Assembly: GCF_022549785.1 (NCBI RefSeq)
Contig: NZ_JAKZGO010000012.1
Location: 62,001-126,000, forward strand
Source: Belliella alkalica
GTDB lineage: Bacteria > Bacteroidota > Bacteroidia > Cytophagales > Cyclobacteriaceae
Reading direction: 5' to 3'
DNA length: 64,000 bases
The notes below the pieces were generated by a model. It was given only the letters and a program-made list of their open reading frames with translations, ran no database searches and had not been told where the DNA came from. Positions 1 through 7,822 of this stretch are shown one piece after another. The stretch's first letter is position 1. Each line of letters starts with the position of its first letter. The position numbers were made by a program, and so were the translations under genes.

Positions 1-1556
1 TTAGTGGTATTTTGAAAATAACCGCTGACAGCGTGTCCTATACGAATTTCGTCTTCACGCAAAACCCCACTTCGAACACCTGCTTTAGTCCCATTTACCC
101 TTTGTACATATGCTCTTTCATAATGCAATCGAACACCCGTTATCAATTCATTTTCCAAATTGAATAAACTATGGTTGGCTTCGATTCTTGGTTCTACACC
201 TGCTACCTCATAAGAACGATCCCTGTTTCCAGTACCATCTCTCATAAATATGGCACCTCCCGGTACATCTAAATCGCCCCAGAATTCACCTGTCCAATTT
301 GGAGGTGCTGTATTTGTAGCGTTTATTGCAAAGTCTTGCCTACTCCAATTTCTTTTTGTGGTATATCCATAAGCTATCGTTCTCAAACGGACGTTGTCAC
401 TAATATTATATTTATGTGACAAACTGAGAGATAATCGTCTTACTTCCAACTTATCATCTGGCGCCAAATGGTCGAAATCATTTTCACCCCTTTCAAACAT
501 CAACTGATTCATCCCTATATAGGTGGTGTTCGATATTTCGTCATAGATGCCTATTTTCATTCCAAGCTCAGAACGATCGCTAAGATCAAACAAAAATTTT
601 GCATTGAGATCTGTCATCCCAAAAGTCGTCGGTCCTAATTTGTCAGCACTTCTTCTCAACAAACTCACATGATAGCCTGTATTTCCTACTGTATTTCCAT
701 AATTTACCAATCCTGAAAAATAACCTCCCTGACCACCTTGGATATTGATTCTACCTTCGGAAGATTCCGGTGGATTTGCTGTGATAAAATTCACAACTCC
801 TCCGACAGTCCTAGGGCCATAAAGAATTTGACCTGAACCTTTCAAAATCTCCATGCCTTCCATGCGGTCAACAGGGGGAGTATAATACATTTCAGGTTCT
901 CCATAAGGATTCAACGCTACAGGAACACCATCCTCCATTATTAAGATAGATCGACTCATATTGGGATCTAGACCACGAATACCCATGCTCAGCCTCATCC
1001 CTGTAAGATCATCTTCAACGACATTCACTCCAGGAGTACGTCTAAGAGCCTCTGCAATACTGATAGGATTGACGAAATTCAATTCCCTTTTATCTATATA
1101 ATTAACCGACCCAGGAGTCTTGGAAAATAAGCGATCTTTGCTCGAAATGATTGTAATTTCCGGCATATCTACACCTGACTCAGAAAAGACAACCTCAACT
1201 TCTTGAATTTCGCCATTTACGATTTCCACAGATCTAGTCACAGATCTATAACCGACCGCCGAGACCTTCAATTCATAATTGCCATTTGGAAGATTGACTA
1301 ACGAAAACTCTCCATTGCCATCTGCGACTGCTCCTTTTATAGTTCCCAATACTTGAATATTGGCAAAAGGAACTGGATTTCCTGTATTTCCTTTAATTAC
1401 ACCTTTAAGAACTTCATCCTTTTCATTGTTCGAAAGCATTGTTTCTTTTTCATTCAACATTGGCTTTTCCTCTTTCAACGCATTTGCTTCCAAATGACCC
1501 GAACCGGTCATAAGCATCCCAAAAGCTAAAATAAAAGCAGTAATTTTTGTTGTCAT
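1..1556 (-). CDS. FecA-like TonB-dependent outer-membrane receptor (5' part; 3' end beyond left edge)
   Basis: About 518 codons of an open frame start at the ATG at 1556 and run leftward out of the window without a stop, so only the N-terminal part is seen. A signal peptide ([20 protein letters not shown]) is followed by a carboxypeptidase-regulatory-like beta-sandwich (about residues 48-125, with [10 protein letters not shown] and [15 protein letters not shown]), then the TonB plug (about 135-260). The plug carries [14 protein letters not shown] and [20 protein letters not shown], which resemble the plug of ferric-citrate receptor FecA. Barrel strands follow. The protein should take up a ferric chelate or similar ligand across the outer membrane using TonB energy; the substrate is inferred only from the FecA resemblance. 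It is not a SusC-type protein judging by the plug. A good Bacteroidota promoter lies 50-80 bp upstream. Confidence 0.9.
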   Translation of the reverse strand, partial: MTTKITAFILAFGMLMTGSGHLEANALKEEKPMLNEKETMLSNNEKDEVLKGVIKGNTGNPVPFANIQVLGTIKGAVADGNGEFSLVNLPNGNYELKVSAVGYRSVTRSVEIVNGEIQEVEVVFSESGVDMPEITIISSKDRLFSKTPGSVNYIDKRELNFVNPISIAEALRRTPGVNVVEDDLTGMRLSMGIRGLDPNMSRSILIMEDGVPVALNPYGEPEMYYTPPVDRMEGMEILKGSGQILYGPRTVGGVVNFITANPPESSEGRINIQGGQGGYFSGLVNYGNTVGNTGYHVSLLRRSADKLGPTTFGMTDLNAKFLFDLSDRSELGMKIGIYDEISNTTYIGMNQLMFERGENDFDHLAPDDKLEVRRLSLSLSHKYNISDNVRLRTIAYGYTTKRNWSRQDFAINATNTAPPNWTGEFWGDLDVPGGAIFMRDGTGNRDRSYEVAGVEPRIEANHSLFNLENELITGVRLHYERAYVQRVNGTKAGVRSGVLREDEIRIGHAVSGYFQNTT

Positions 1557-1605
1557 CCTTCCTGAGATTAAGCTATTCTTATTTAGATTTAGTATAATTA
1601 ATACG

Positions 1606-1636
1606 CAAAAGTATCTTCTATTTAAACTTAATCCAA
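1606..1636 (-). promoter_or_regulatory. Bacteroidota-type promoter of the TonB receptor gene
   Basis: Read on the minus strand, a -7 box TACTTTTG (1613-1606, consensus TAnnTTTG) lies 20 bases after a -33 TTG (1636-1634). Transcription would begin near 1600 and leave a leader of about 45 bases before the ATG at 1556. This is the cleanest promoter match in the window. Confidence 0.6.
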
Positions 1637-1806
1637 ATAAGATTAGAGATTTTTTTGATTAAAATTATCCATCTACGTAATTGATAATTTTGAATTTGAT
1701 GGGGTGAAATACGTGAAAAAACGACCTTTCAGATTGAATATCCTGATCAAAAGGAGAATAGATAAGTTTACGGATATCAAAGAATGAAATAAAATCCTTT
1801 TCTTTG

Positions 1807-2222
1807 CGTCGTGCAAGCTGGCTTGTCGCTGTCTCGTAATTCGGGAGAGAGGAAAGTCCGGGCAACATAGAGCGCCATACTTCCTAACGGGAAGGGGTCA
1901 AGTTGGTGACGGCTTGATTACAGAAAGTGCCACAGAAAATATACCGCCTCGATCCCGATAGCTATCGGGATCGGGGTAAGGGTGAAATGGTGGGGTAAGA
2001 GCCCACCGTCCCGCTGGTGACATCGGGAGCAGGGTAAACCTTATGGGTTGAAAGACCAAATAGGTCCCGCACCAGATTCAATTCTGGAAAAGGCTGCTCG
2101 TCTTTCTGCGGGATGGGTAGGTTGATTGAGTCTGTCCGTGAGGGCAGATCTAGATAAATGACAAGTAATCCAATTGCCTAGCAATTGGAAGACAGAACCC
2201 GGCTTATAGGCTTGCACTCTTT
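1807..2222 (+). ncRNA. rnpB: RNase P RNA (bacterial A-type)
   Basis: This is the catalytic RNA that trims 5' leaders from pre-tRNA. Hallmarks in order are GAGAGGAAAGTCCGGGC near 1850, CAGAAA then ACCGCC near 1920-1947, GGTAAGGGTGAAA near 1975, GTAAGAGCCCACC near 1995, GCAGGGTAAACC near 2029, AAATAGG near 2060 and AGACAGAACCCGGCTTA near 2190. Terminal helix P1 is formed by GTGCAAGC (1811-1818) with GCTTGCAC (2210-2217). The P12 position (1947-1976) is filled by a long perfect palindrome, discussed in the findings. TTTCTTTG at 1799-1806 could be a -7 box one base off consensus, placing the start at P1. The T-rich stretch after 2217 may terminate the RNA just before the next gene. Confidence 0.96.
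1947..1976. repeat. Perfect palindrome filling helix P12 of RNase P RNA
   Basis: Positions 1950-1973 are a perfect 24-bp palindrome whose half-site is CGATCCCGATAG. Three more flanking pairs (one of them G-T) extend it to 1947-1976. It lies exactly between the conserved ACCGCC and GGTAAGGGTGAAA segments, where P12 belongs. Its CCCG...CGGG form resembles the palindromes at 59883-60018. Confidence 0.8.
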
Positions 2223-2249
2223 TTAACATTTAGAAAACAATATACTCAT

Positions 2250-3407
2250 ATGCCAAAAATTCTAATTATCGACGATGAAAGGGTGATCAGAGCCACTTTG
2301 AAAGAAATTTTAGAATATGAAAAGTACGATATCTCCGAAGCTCAAGATGGTGAAGAAGGATGGAAAAAAATCCAAGAAGAAGATTTTGATCTTGTCCTGT
2401 GTGATATCAAAATGCCCAAAATGGATGGAATAGAGGTTTTGGACAAGGTAGCTACTTTGGATAAACAGCCTCAATTCATCATGATTTCGGCACATGGAAG
2501 TATAGAAACTGCTGTGGAAGCTACCAAAAAAGGAGCTTTTGATTTTGTGCCAAAACCACCTGATCTCAACAGACTCTTGCTGACAGTCAGAAATGCCCTT
2601 GACAAAAAAGTGTTGGTCACAGAGACTAAGGTCTTGAAGAAGAAGCTGTCAAAAAAACTGGATATGGTAGGAGAATCTGACCCTATCAAGCAGGTGAAAG
2701 ATACTATCGAGAAAGTTGCTCCAACAGATGCTCGGGTACTGATCACTGGTCCGAATGGTACAGGAAAAGAACTTGTTGCCCATTGGTTACATGCCAAGAG
2801 TAATCGTTCTGCCTCTCCATTTATTGCGGTAAACTGTGCTGCCATACCATCAGAACTGATAGAAAGTGAACTTTTTGGGCACGAGAAAGGAGCTTTTACG
2901 TCAGCAAATAAGCAAAGACAAGGAAAGTTTGAGCAAGCAGATGGAGGGACTTTGTTTTTGGATGAAATTGGCGATATGAGTCTTTCTGCACAAGCAAAAG
3001 TACTGCGCGCGCTTCAAGAGCATAAAGTAAGTAGAGTCGGTGGAGATAAAGATATCCGAGTAGATGTCCGAGTACTTGCGGCTACCAACAAAGATCTAAA
3101 AAAGGAAATTGAAGAGGGAAAATTCAGAGAGGATCTCTACCATAGGTTGAGTGTGATATTGATTCAGGTACCTGCTTTGAAAGATCGTAAGGAAGACATC
3201 CCTTTATTGGTTGAGAAATTTTTGGAAGACATATCCAAAGAGTATGGTACTGCCAAAAAAGATATTGACAAAGCTGCATTATCCAAATTGCAAGAATTTC
3301 CATGGACAGGAAATATTAGGGAATTGAGAAATGTGGTGGAGAGATTGGTGATTCTAGGTGAAAAAACTATATGTCTTGACGATATAAAAAAATATGCTGA
3401 CTATTGA
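2250..3407 (+). CDS. Sigma-54-type response regulator without C-terminal HTH
   Basis: The 385-residue protein has a receiver domain (1-120, acidic pocket DDE at 8-10, phospho-acceptor D52, conserved K102) and a sigma-54-interacting AAA+ ATPase domain (about 140-375). The latter shows Walker A GPNGTGKE (about 167-174), the GAFTSA loop (214-219) that touches sigma-54, and Walker B LFLDEIGD (235-242). It ends about ten residues after the ATPase lid, so the Fis-type helix-turn-helix of AtoC/NtrC relatives is absent. It probably activates sigma-54 promoters when phosphorylated, from solution or through a partner. No sensor kinase is adjacent. The gene starts 28 bases after RNase P RNA, and its stop codon sits in the loop of a terminator hairpin. 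Confidence 0.9.
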   Translation: MPKILIIDDERVIRATLKEILEYEKYDISEAQDGEEGWKKIQEEDFDLVLCDIKMPKMDGIEVLDKVATLDKQPQFIMISAHGSIETAVEATKKGAFDFVPKPPDLNRLLLTVRNALDKKVLVTETKVLKKKLSKKLDMVGESDPIKQVKDTIEKVAPTDARVLITGPNGTGKELVAHWLHAKSNRSASPFIAVNCAAIPSELIESELFGHEKGAFTSANKQRQGKFEQADGGTLFLDEIGDMSLSAQAKVLRALQEHKVSRVGGDKDIRVDVRVLAATNKDLKKEIEEGKFREDLYHRLSVILIQVPALKDRKEDIPLLVEKFLEDISKEYGTAKKDIDKAALSKLQEFPWTGNIRELRNVVERLVILGEKTICLDDIKKYADY

Positions 3408-3425
3408 TAGTCAGCATATTTTTTT
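3386..3425. terminator. Bidirectional rho-independent terminator
   Basis: The 14-bp perfect arms AATATGCTGACTAT (3391-3404) and ATAGTCAGCATATT (3407-3420) are flanked by A and T tracts. It works on either strand: for the plus-strand regulator, whose TGA at 3405-3407 lies in the loop, and for the minus-strand small lipoprotein, whose TAA is at its edge. Confidence 0.85.
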
Positions 3426-3543
3426 ATCCTTTAATTTCTTTCGCGTCCAATGCTTTGGCATAAGCCGGACATGGTCTGCTCGATGCACAAGAACTTAGTG
3501 CTAAGATACCTACAGTAAGCACTGCTATCAATACTCTTTTCAT
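3424..3543 (-). CDS. Tiny lipoprotein, 39 residues
   Basis: An ATG at 3543 opens a 39-codon frame ending at TAA 3426-3424. The product has a classic lipoprotein signal: MKR, a hydrophobic stretch, then lipobox LSSC with the acceptor cysteine at about residue 19. The mature part is only about 20 residues, starts CASSRPCPAYAK and contains a second cysteine. A purine-rich AAAGAG lies just upstream of the ATG, and a strong terminator follows immediately. I recall similar very short CASSRPCPAY-type lipoproteins in Bacteroidota genomes, with no known function. It should be anchored in the inner or outer membrane. Confidence 0.7.
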   Translation of the reverse strand: MKRVLIAVLTVGILALSSCASSRPCPAYAKALDAKEIKG

Positions 3544-3596
3544 AATTCTCTTTTTATTAAAGTCCAAAGATGTCTAATTCTTAGAGGAATACAAAA

Positions 3597-4592
3597 TTAA
3601 TTCACCATTAAGTTACATCCTCTTACTTCACTATTGTCAAATCTTCCCAAAATCTCTAAATTTCCATCTTGATCAAATCTACCCAAATCTTGTGTTTCTA
3701 TAAATGAGCAAGAATGGAAATTTGCCAAATCAATTACATTGATTCCACCTTGACTTTTTTCAGATACAGAAAAAGGATCATTAACATCTCTTATCACAAC
3801 GTGCATCGTGTTAGGTAAAGTATATTTTCCATTTCCTTTTGAATAAGCTTGAGACATCAGTTCAGTCATGCCGTATTCCGAGTGTATATTTTCTAAGTGA
3901 AATGCTCCTGTCAAAATATCATGAACTTCCTGTCTAATCATTTCCTTTCTTCTCCCCTTCATCCCTCCTGTTTCCATCACGATCAAATTTCCCATTTTGG
4001 GGAAATCCATCCCTCCTTCCGCTAAGTCCAACAACGCAAAAGTCACCCCAAGCAAAATTATTTTCTTCTCACTGTTTTTTAATAAATCTAGTTTCTCAAT
4101 AAGTTCTTTATGATTGTACAAATAAGTTCCTGAATGTGGTGATTCGGATTTTTGGATAAAATATTCCGCCATACTCACCAACGAGCTCCCAGGTCTTTCC
4201 ATATAGGCCGGCAAAAGCGCTAAAACATGATAGTCAGAGATCTTCCCATATTCTTTCTCAAAAAGATTGAGGGCATGATTTAAGTAAAACTCCTCTGACC
4301 AAATATAGTGTTTGCTTGTAATCATTCCTGTCGTTCCACTACTTGAGTAAAACTTACCAAGATCACCAATCTCTCCTGAGGTAATTTGATGATCTTTAAA
4401 AAACCGGATTGGTAAAAATGGAATATCATCTAATTTCGTTACACTTTGAGGATCAACTCTCCTTGCTTTCAAATATGATTTGTAGACAGCGTTGCTTTCT
4501 GCCTGAAACCTAAAAAGTTCCAAAGCCTTTTCCTCGAAATTTTTAATATTAAAATTAAGGATATCTTCAGAAAAACTTTTGAAATAATTCAT
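3597..4592 (-). CDS. LuxE/PaaK-family acyl-protein synthetase-like enzyme
   Basis: About 331 residues from the ATG at 4592. An upstream TTG at 4625 would add 11 residues, but the MNYFKSF start fits the family better. The nucleotide-binding signature YSSSGTTG lies near residue 90, and HSEYGMTELMSQAYS near residue 245 matches the adenylate-forming motif seen in LuxE and PaaK. Such enzymes activate a fatty or aryl acid with ATP and transfer it to a cysteine or CoA. There is no luxC reductase, luciferase or polyketide gene nearby, so light production is not implied; the substrate is unknown. It is transcribed divergently from a lipoprotein gene 71 bases away. Confidence 0.8.
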   Translation of the reverse strand: MNYFKSFSEDILNFNIKNFEEKALELFRFQAESNAVYKSYLKARRVDPQSVTKLDDIPFLPIRFFKDHQITSGEIGDLGKFYSSSGTTGMITSKHYIWSEEFYLNHALNLFEKEYGKISDYHVLALLPAYMERPGSSLVSMAEYFIQKSESPHSGTYLYNHKELIEKLDLLKNSEKKIILLGVTFALLDLAEGGMDFPKMGNLIVMETGGMKGRRKEMIRQEVHDILTGAFHLENIHSEYGMTELMSQAYSKGNGKYTLPNTMHVVIRDVNDPFSVSEKSQGGINVIDLANFHSCSFIETQDLGRFDQDGNLEILGRFDNSEVRGCNLMVN

Positions 4593-4663
4593 CGTTTTAT
4601 AATTTGTCTTGACAAAATTAAGCAATTTTACCTCAGAAGACTTTATTGAAATTAATTTGGAAC

Positions 4664-5338
4664 ATGAATAGTGTTAGAAACTACCTCCACATCGTATTGT
4701 TTGCAGCGCTTTTGGGTGCTTGTATTAGCCCTCCTGACAATTTCCCCTCAGTTCCTGAAATCACTTTTGAGGATCTGAACTTCGTAACCTCTCAAAATGG
4801 AGACTCTCTAAAAGTAAAAATAAGCTTCAAAGATGCAGAAGGTGATTTGGGACTGAATGCTATTGATATCAACCCACCATTTAATAGCTTAAATTTCATC
4901 AGAGACAATAGCGGCGCAATAATCACCTATAGCAATAGACCAAACAATGCACCTAGTTACAACCCAATAGATTGGGCTATAAACCCAAGAGTAAACAATA
5001 CCATTGTAAATGACACAATATGGGTAGAGCAAAACCCAAATCACAATAATATTTTTGTGAAGTTTTTTATAAAAAGAAATGGTGTTTTTAATGAATTTCG
5101 ATGGGAAGCCCCGCCATTTTTCACCACATTCAATGGCAGATTCCCAAGAATACTCACAAACAACCAACCAAAAGCTGTAGAGGGAACGATTGAGTATGCC
5201 ATGCTTTCTTTCGGTTGGGAATCCATATTTAGAACCGATACGCTTAGAATAGATGTCCAAATTCAAGATAGAGCGCTAAACCGCAGCAATGTGGTATCTA
5301 GTCCAGAACTTACACTAGCACAAATAAGAAGGAATTAG
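4664..5338 (+). CDS. Hypothetical secreted lipoprotein
   Basis: 224 residues from the ATG at 4664; a TTG six codons earlier is less likely. The N-terminus MNSVRNYLHIVLFAALLGAC ends in a lipobox, so the protein is probably membrane-anchored. The mature part contains a strand-rich domain with SFKDAEGDLGLNA near residue 50 and a closing DTLRIDVQIQDRALNRSN. The D-x-E-G-D-L pattern is common in Bacteroidota surface lipoproteins with cadherin- or PKD-like beta-sandwiches. I do not recognise a specific function. Confidence 0.7.
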   Translation: MNSVRNYLHIVLFAALLGACISPPDNFPSVPEITFEDLNFVTSQNGDSLKVKISFKDAEGDLGLNAIDINPPFNSLNFIRDNSGAIITYSNRPNNAPSYNPIDWAINPRVNNTIVNDTIWVEQNPNHNNIFVKFFIKRNGVFNEFRWEAPPFFTTFNGRFPRILTNNQPKAVEGTIEYAMLSFGWESIFRTDTLRIDVQIQDRALNRSNVVSSPELTLAQIRRN

Positions 5339-5481
5339 ATTATCCACATTATATAATTAATTCAATTTTATTTATAGTTTTTCTTTTTGGACGGGTTTTT
5401 GCGATATTGTACAAAGAAAATTAATTGTTACAATTTTGTTGTTTGAAATTTGTTCGACACCCAAACCTAATTTGAAAAATC

Positions 5482-6042
5482 ATGAAAAAATCACTCTATC
5501 TCACCCTAATCTTGGCACTCGTGGGTTTCTCAGAAACTTATGCCCAAGGATTGAATTTTGGTCTTAAAGGAGGTGCAAACTTCTCTAACTTCGAAGGTAC
5601 AAGCGCAAATTTTGACTCAGAAAGTATCACAAGCTATCATGCTGGTGCATTTGTAGAACTTGGACTAGGAAGTAGATTATCTATTCAGCCAGAGCTTCTT
5701 TATTCTACAATGGGTGCCAACGTATCTTTTGCGGGAGCTTCTGATGATTTCAAAAATGAATTGGGATATATATCCGTGCCAATTTTGGCAAGGATTTATT
5801 TGATTCCAAACAGACTATCTCTCGACGTAGGACCTCAAGTATCTTTTTTGATGAATGAAAAAGAAAACGTAAACCTTGAGAAGTCAAACACTTTTGATTT
5901 TGCGGTTTCGGGGGGAGTTACACTTCAGGTATTCGGACCATTGTTTATTCAAGGAAGATATAATTTAGGCCTCACTGATGTGAAGCCAAATGCAGATGTG
6001 ACCAATAGAGTTGTTCAACTTTCTGCTGGAATAAGGTTCTAA
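5482..6042 (+). CDS. Small outer-membrane beta-barrel protein (PorT/OmpX-like)
   Basis: 186 residues with a signal peptide (MKKSLYLTLILALVGFSETYAQ; cleavage after A-Y-A-Q is typical here). It begins GLNFGLKGGANFSNFEG, a pattern common in Bacteroidota porin-family barrels, and shows alternating hydrophobic strands ending VVQLSAGIRF with the C-terminal aromatic needed for barrel insertion. The size suits an eight-stranded barrel. The role cannot be told from sequence. A terminator lies 20 bases downstream, so it is probably monocistronic. Confidence 0.8.
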   Translation: MKKSLYLTLILALVGFSETYAQGLNFGLKGGANFSNFEGTSANFDSESITSYHAGAFVELGLGSRLSIQPELLYSTMGANVSFAGASDDFKNELGYISVPILARIYLIPNRLSLDVGPQVSFLMNEKENVNLEKSNTFDFAVSGGVTLQVFGPLFIQGRYNLGLTDVKPNADVTNRVVQLSAGIRF

Positions 6043-6060
6043 ACCAATTAATACCACTCC

Positions 6061-6089
6061 AAAAAAAGTTCCTCCGGGAACTTTTTTTG
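6061..6089 (+). terminator. Rho-independent terminator after the barrel gene
   Basis: The arms AAAAAAAGTTCC and GGAACTTTTTTT enclose a short TCCG-type loop and are followed by further T residues. Confidence 0.85.
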
Positions 6090-6181
6090 GTTATAGTGAA
6101 TATAGATTTACTGAAATCATTTTCACTTAATATCGGTTGTATAACTGTCGACCGTTTTTTTCTCTAACCACAAAACCAATT

Positions 6182-7822
6182 ATGAAAGCATCAGACCTTT
6201 TTGTAAAAGCTTTAGAAAATGAAGGAGTAGAGTACATCTTTGCCGTACCCGGTGAAGAGAATCTAGACTTACTTCAATCTCTCAAAAATTCATCAATCAA
6301 ACTCATCCTCAACCGTCATGAACAAGGCGCTGGCTTTATGGCTGCTACTTATGGGCGGCTTACGGGCAAACCTGGAGTTTGCATGGCAACTCTCGGTCCT
6401 GGAGCGACCAATCTAGTTACCCCTGCCGCTTACGCCCAACTTGGAGGTATGCCAATGATGATGATCACAGGTCAAAAGCCGATCAAAAAAAGCAAACAAG
6501 CTAGATTTCAAATCATAGATGTGGTGGACATGATGCGTCCGATCACCAAATACACCAAGCAAATCGTCAATAGCAATAACATTGCTTCCCAAATAAGAGA
6601 AGCTTTCAGAATTGCCATAGAAGAAAAACCAGGCGCAGTACATTTGGAATTTCCTGAGGATATTGCCCAAGAAGAATGTGATGATAACGTATTTGAAGTC
6701 ACAGGCCATATCATCCCAAAACCTGATGACAAAGCCACTGACCAAGCGATCAAAATGATCCAAGATGCAAAGATGCCACTTCTTCTTATAGGTGCTGGAG
6801 CAAATAGAAAAATCACTTGCGATGCGCTTAAGAGTTTTGTGGATCAGACCGGGATATTTTTCTTCAATACACAAATGGGAAAAGGTGTCATTGATGAAAG
6901 ACATCCTCAATATTTGGGCACGGCTGCCTTATCTAGCAATGATTTTGTCCATGCTGCGATAGAAGCTGCTGACCTAATCATCAATGTAGGGCACGACGTG
7001 ATCGAAAAGCCACCATTCTTCATGAAACAAGGAGGCAAAAAGGTTATCCATATCAATTTTTCACCTGCGGAAGTTGACCCTGTCTATTTTCCACAGCTCA
7101 ATGTAGTCGGTGACATTACCAATGCAATCAAAAAAATCACTTCCAATATTGCGAAGCAAAGTCATTGGGAGTTTGAATTCTTCGAGAAAGTCAAGAAAGA
7201 GGTAGCTGGTCATTTGAGTAAGTATTTTGAGGATGAGCGATTCCCTACCCTTCCCCAAAGGTTGGTAAATATCCTTCGGAACAAGCTAGCCTCTGAGGAT
7301 TTCATCACTTTAGACAATGGTGTATATAAACTTTGGTTTGCAAGGAACTACGTTTGTCACCAGCCAAATACCCTTCTCCTAGACAACGCTTTGGCCTCTA
7401 TGGGGGCTGGCCTGCCTTCAGCCATGATGGTCAAAATCCTCAATCCTGAAAAAAGGGTGGTATCAGTATGCGGAGATGGTGGATTTATGATGAATTCCCA
7501 AGAAATGGAAACTGCTGTCAGATTGGGCTTGAACCTAACAGTAATCATTTTGAATGATTCAGCTTATGGAATGATCAAGTGGAAACAAGAAGATATGGGC
7601 TTCGAAGATTTTGGTTTGGATTATAAAAACCCAGACTTTGTCAAATATGCCGAAAGCTATGGAGCAAATGGCTATAGACCTGAAAGTGACGGTGATTTCC
7701 AAAAAATCCTTGATCATTGTCTCAATACCGATGGAGTTCATTTGATAGATTTACCTGTCGATTACTCCCTCAACCACCCGATTTTGAATGTAATGTTAAA
7801 AGAAAAAGTAGATAAGCTATGA
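6182..7822 (+). CDS. Acetolactate synthase-like thiamine-diphosphate enzyme
   Basis: 546 residues from the ATG at 6182; a TTG at 6137 adds an unlikely 15-residue leader. The N-terminal ThDP-pyrimidine domain has catalytic E47 in NRHEQGAGF and LGPGATNLVT. A central domain spans about 190-330. The C-terminal ThDP-pyrophosphate domain has the metal motif GDGGFMMNSQEM...ILND near 430-460. Length and motifs match the AlsS/IlvB large subunit, but no small regulatory subunit follows, as for catabolic or stand-alone enzymes. It likely condenses pyruvate or a related 2-oxoacid. The next gene overlaps by 4 bases (ATGA), so its product may feed or drain an aldehyde handled by that dehydrogenase; this is inference. 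Confidence 0.85.
   Translation: MKASDLFVKALENEGVEYIFAVPGEENLDLLQSLKNSSIKLILNRHEQGAGFMAATYGRLTGKPGVCMATLGPGATNLVTPAAYAQLGGMPMMMITGQKPIKKSKQARFQIIDVVDMMRPITKYTKQIVNSNNIASQIREAFRIAIEEKPGAVHLEFPEDIAQEECDDNVFEVTGHIIPKPDDKATDQAIKMIQDAKMPLLLIGAGANRKITCDALKSFVDQTGIFFFNTQMGKGVIDERHPQYLGTAALSSNDFVHAAIEAADLIINVGHDVIEKPPFFMKQGGKKVIHINFSPAEVDPVYFPQLNVVGDITNAIKKITSNIAKQSHWEFEFFEKVKKEVAGHLSKYFEDERFPTLPQRLVNILRNKLASEDFITLDNGVYKLWFARNYVCHQPNTLLLDNALASMGAGLPSAMMVKILNPEKRVVSVCGDGGFMMNSQEMETAVRLGLNLTVIILNDSAYGMIKWKQEDMGFEDFGLDYKNPDFVKYAESYGANGYRPESDGDFQKILDHCLNTDGVHLIDLPVDYSLNHPILNVMLKEKVDKL

Noticed and set aside
1665-2229. Minus-strand open frames across the RNase P RNA and its upstream region
   Set aside because: Most of the region encodes the conserved RNase P RNA on the plus strand; the frames have no domains.
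3597-4592. Bioluminescence locus
   Set aside because: Only a LuxE-like gene is present; no luxC, luxD or luciferase genes in the window.
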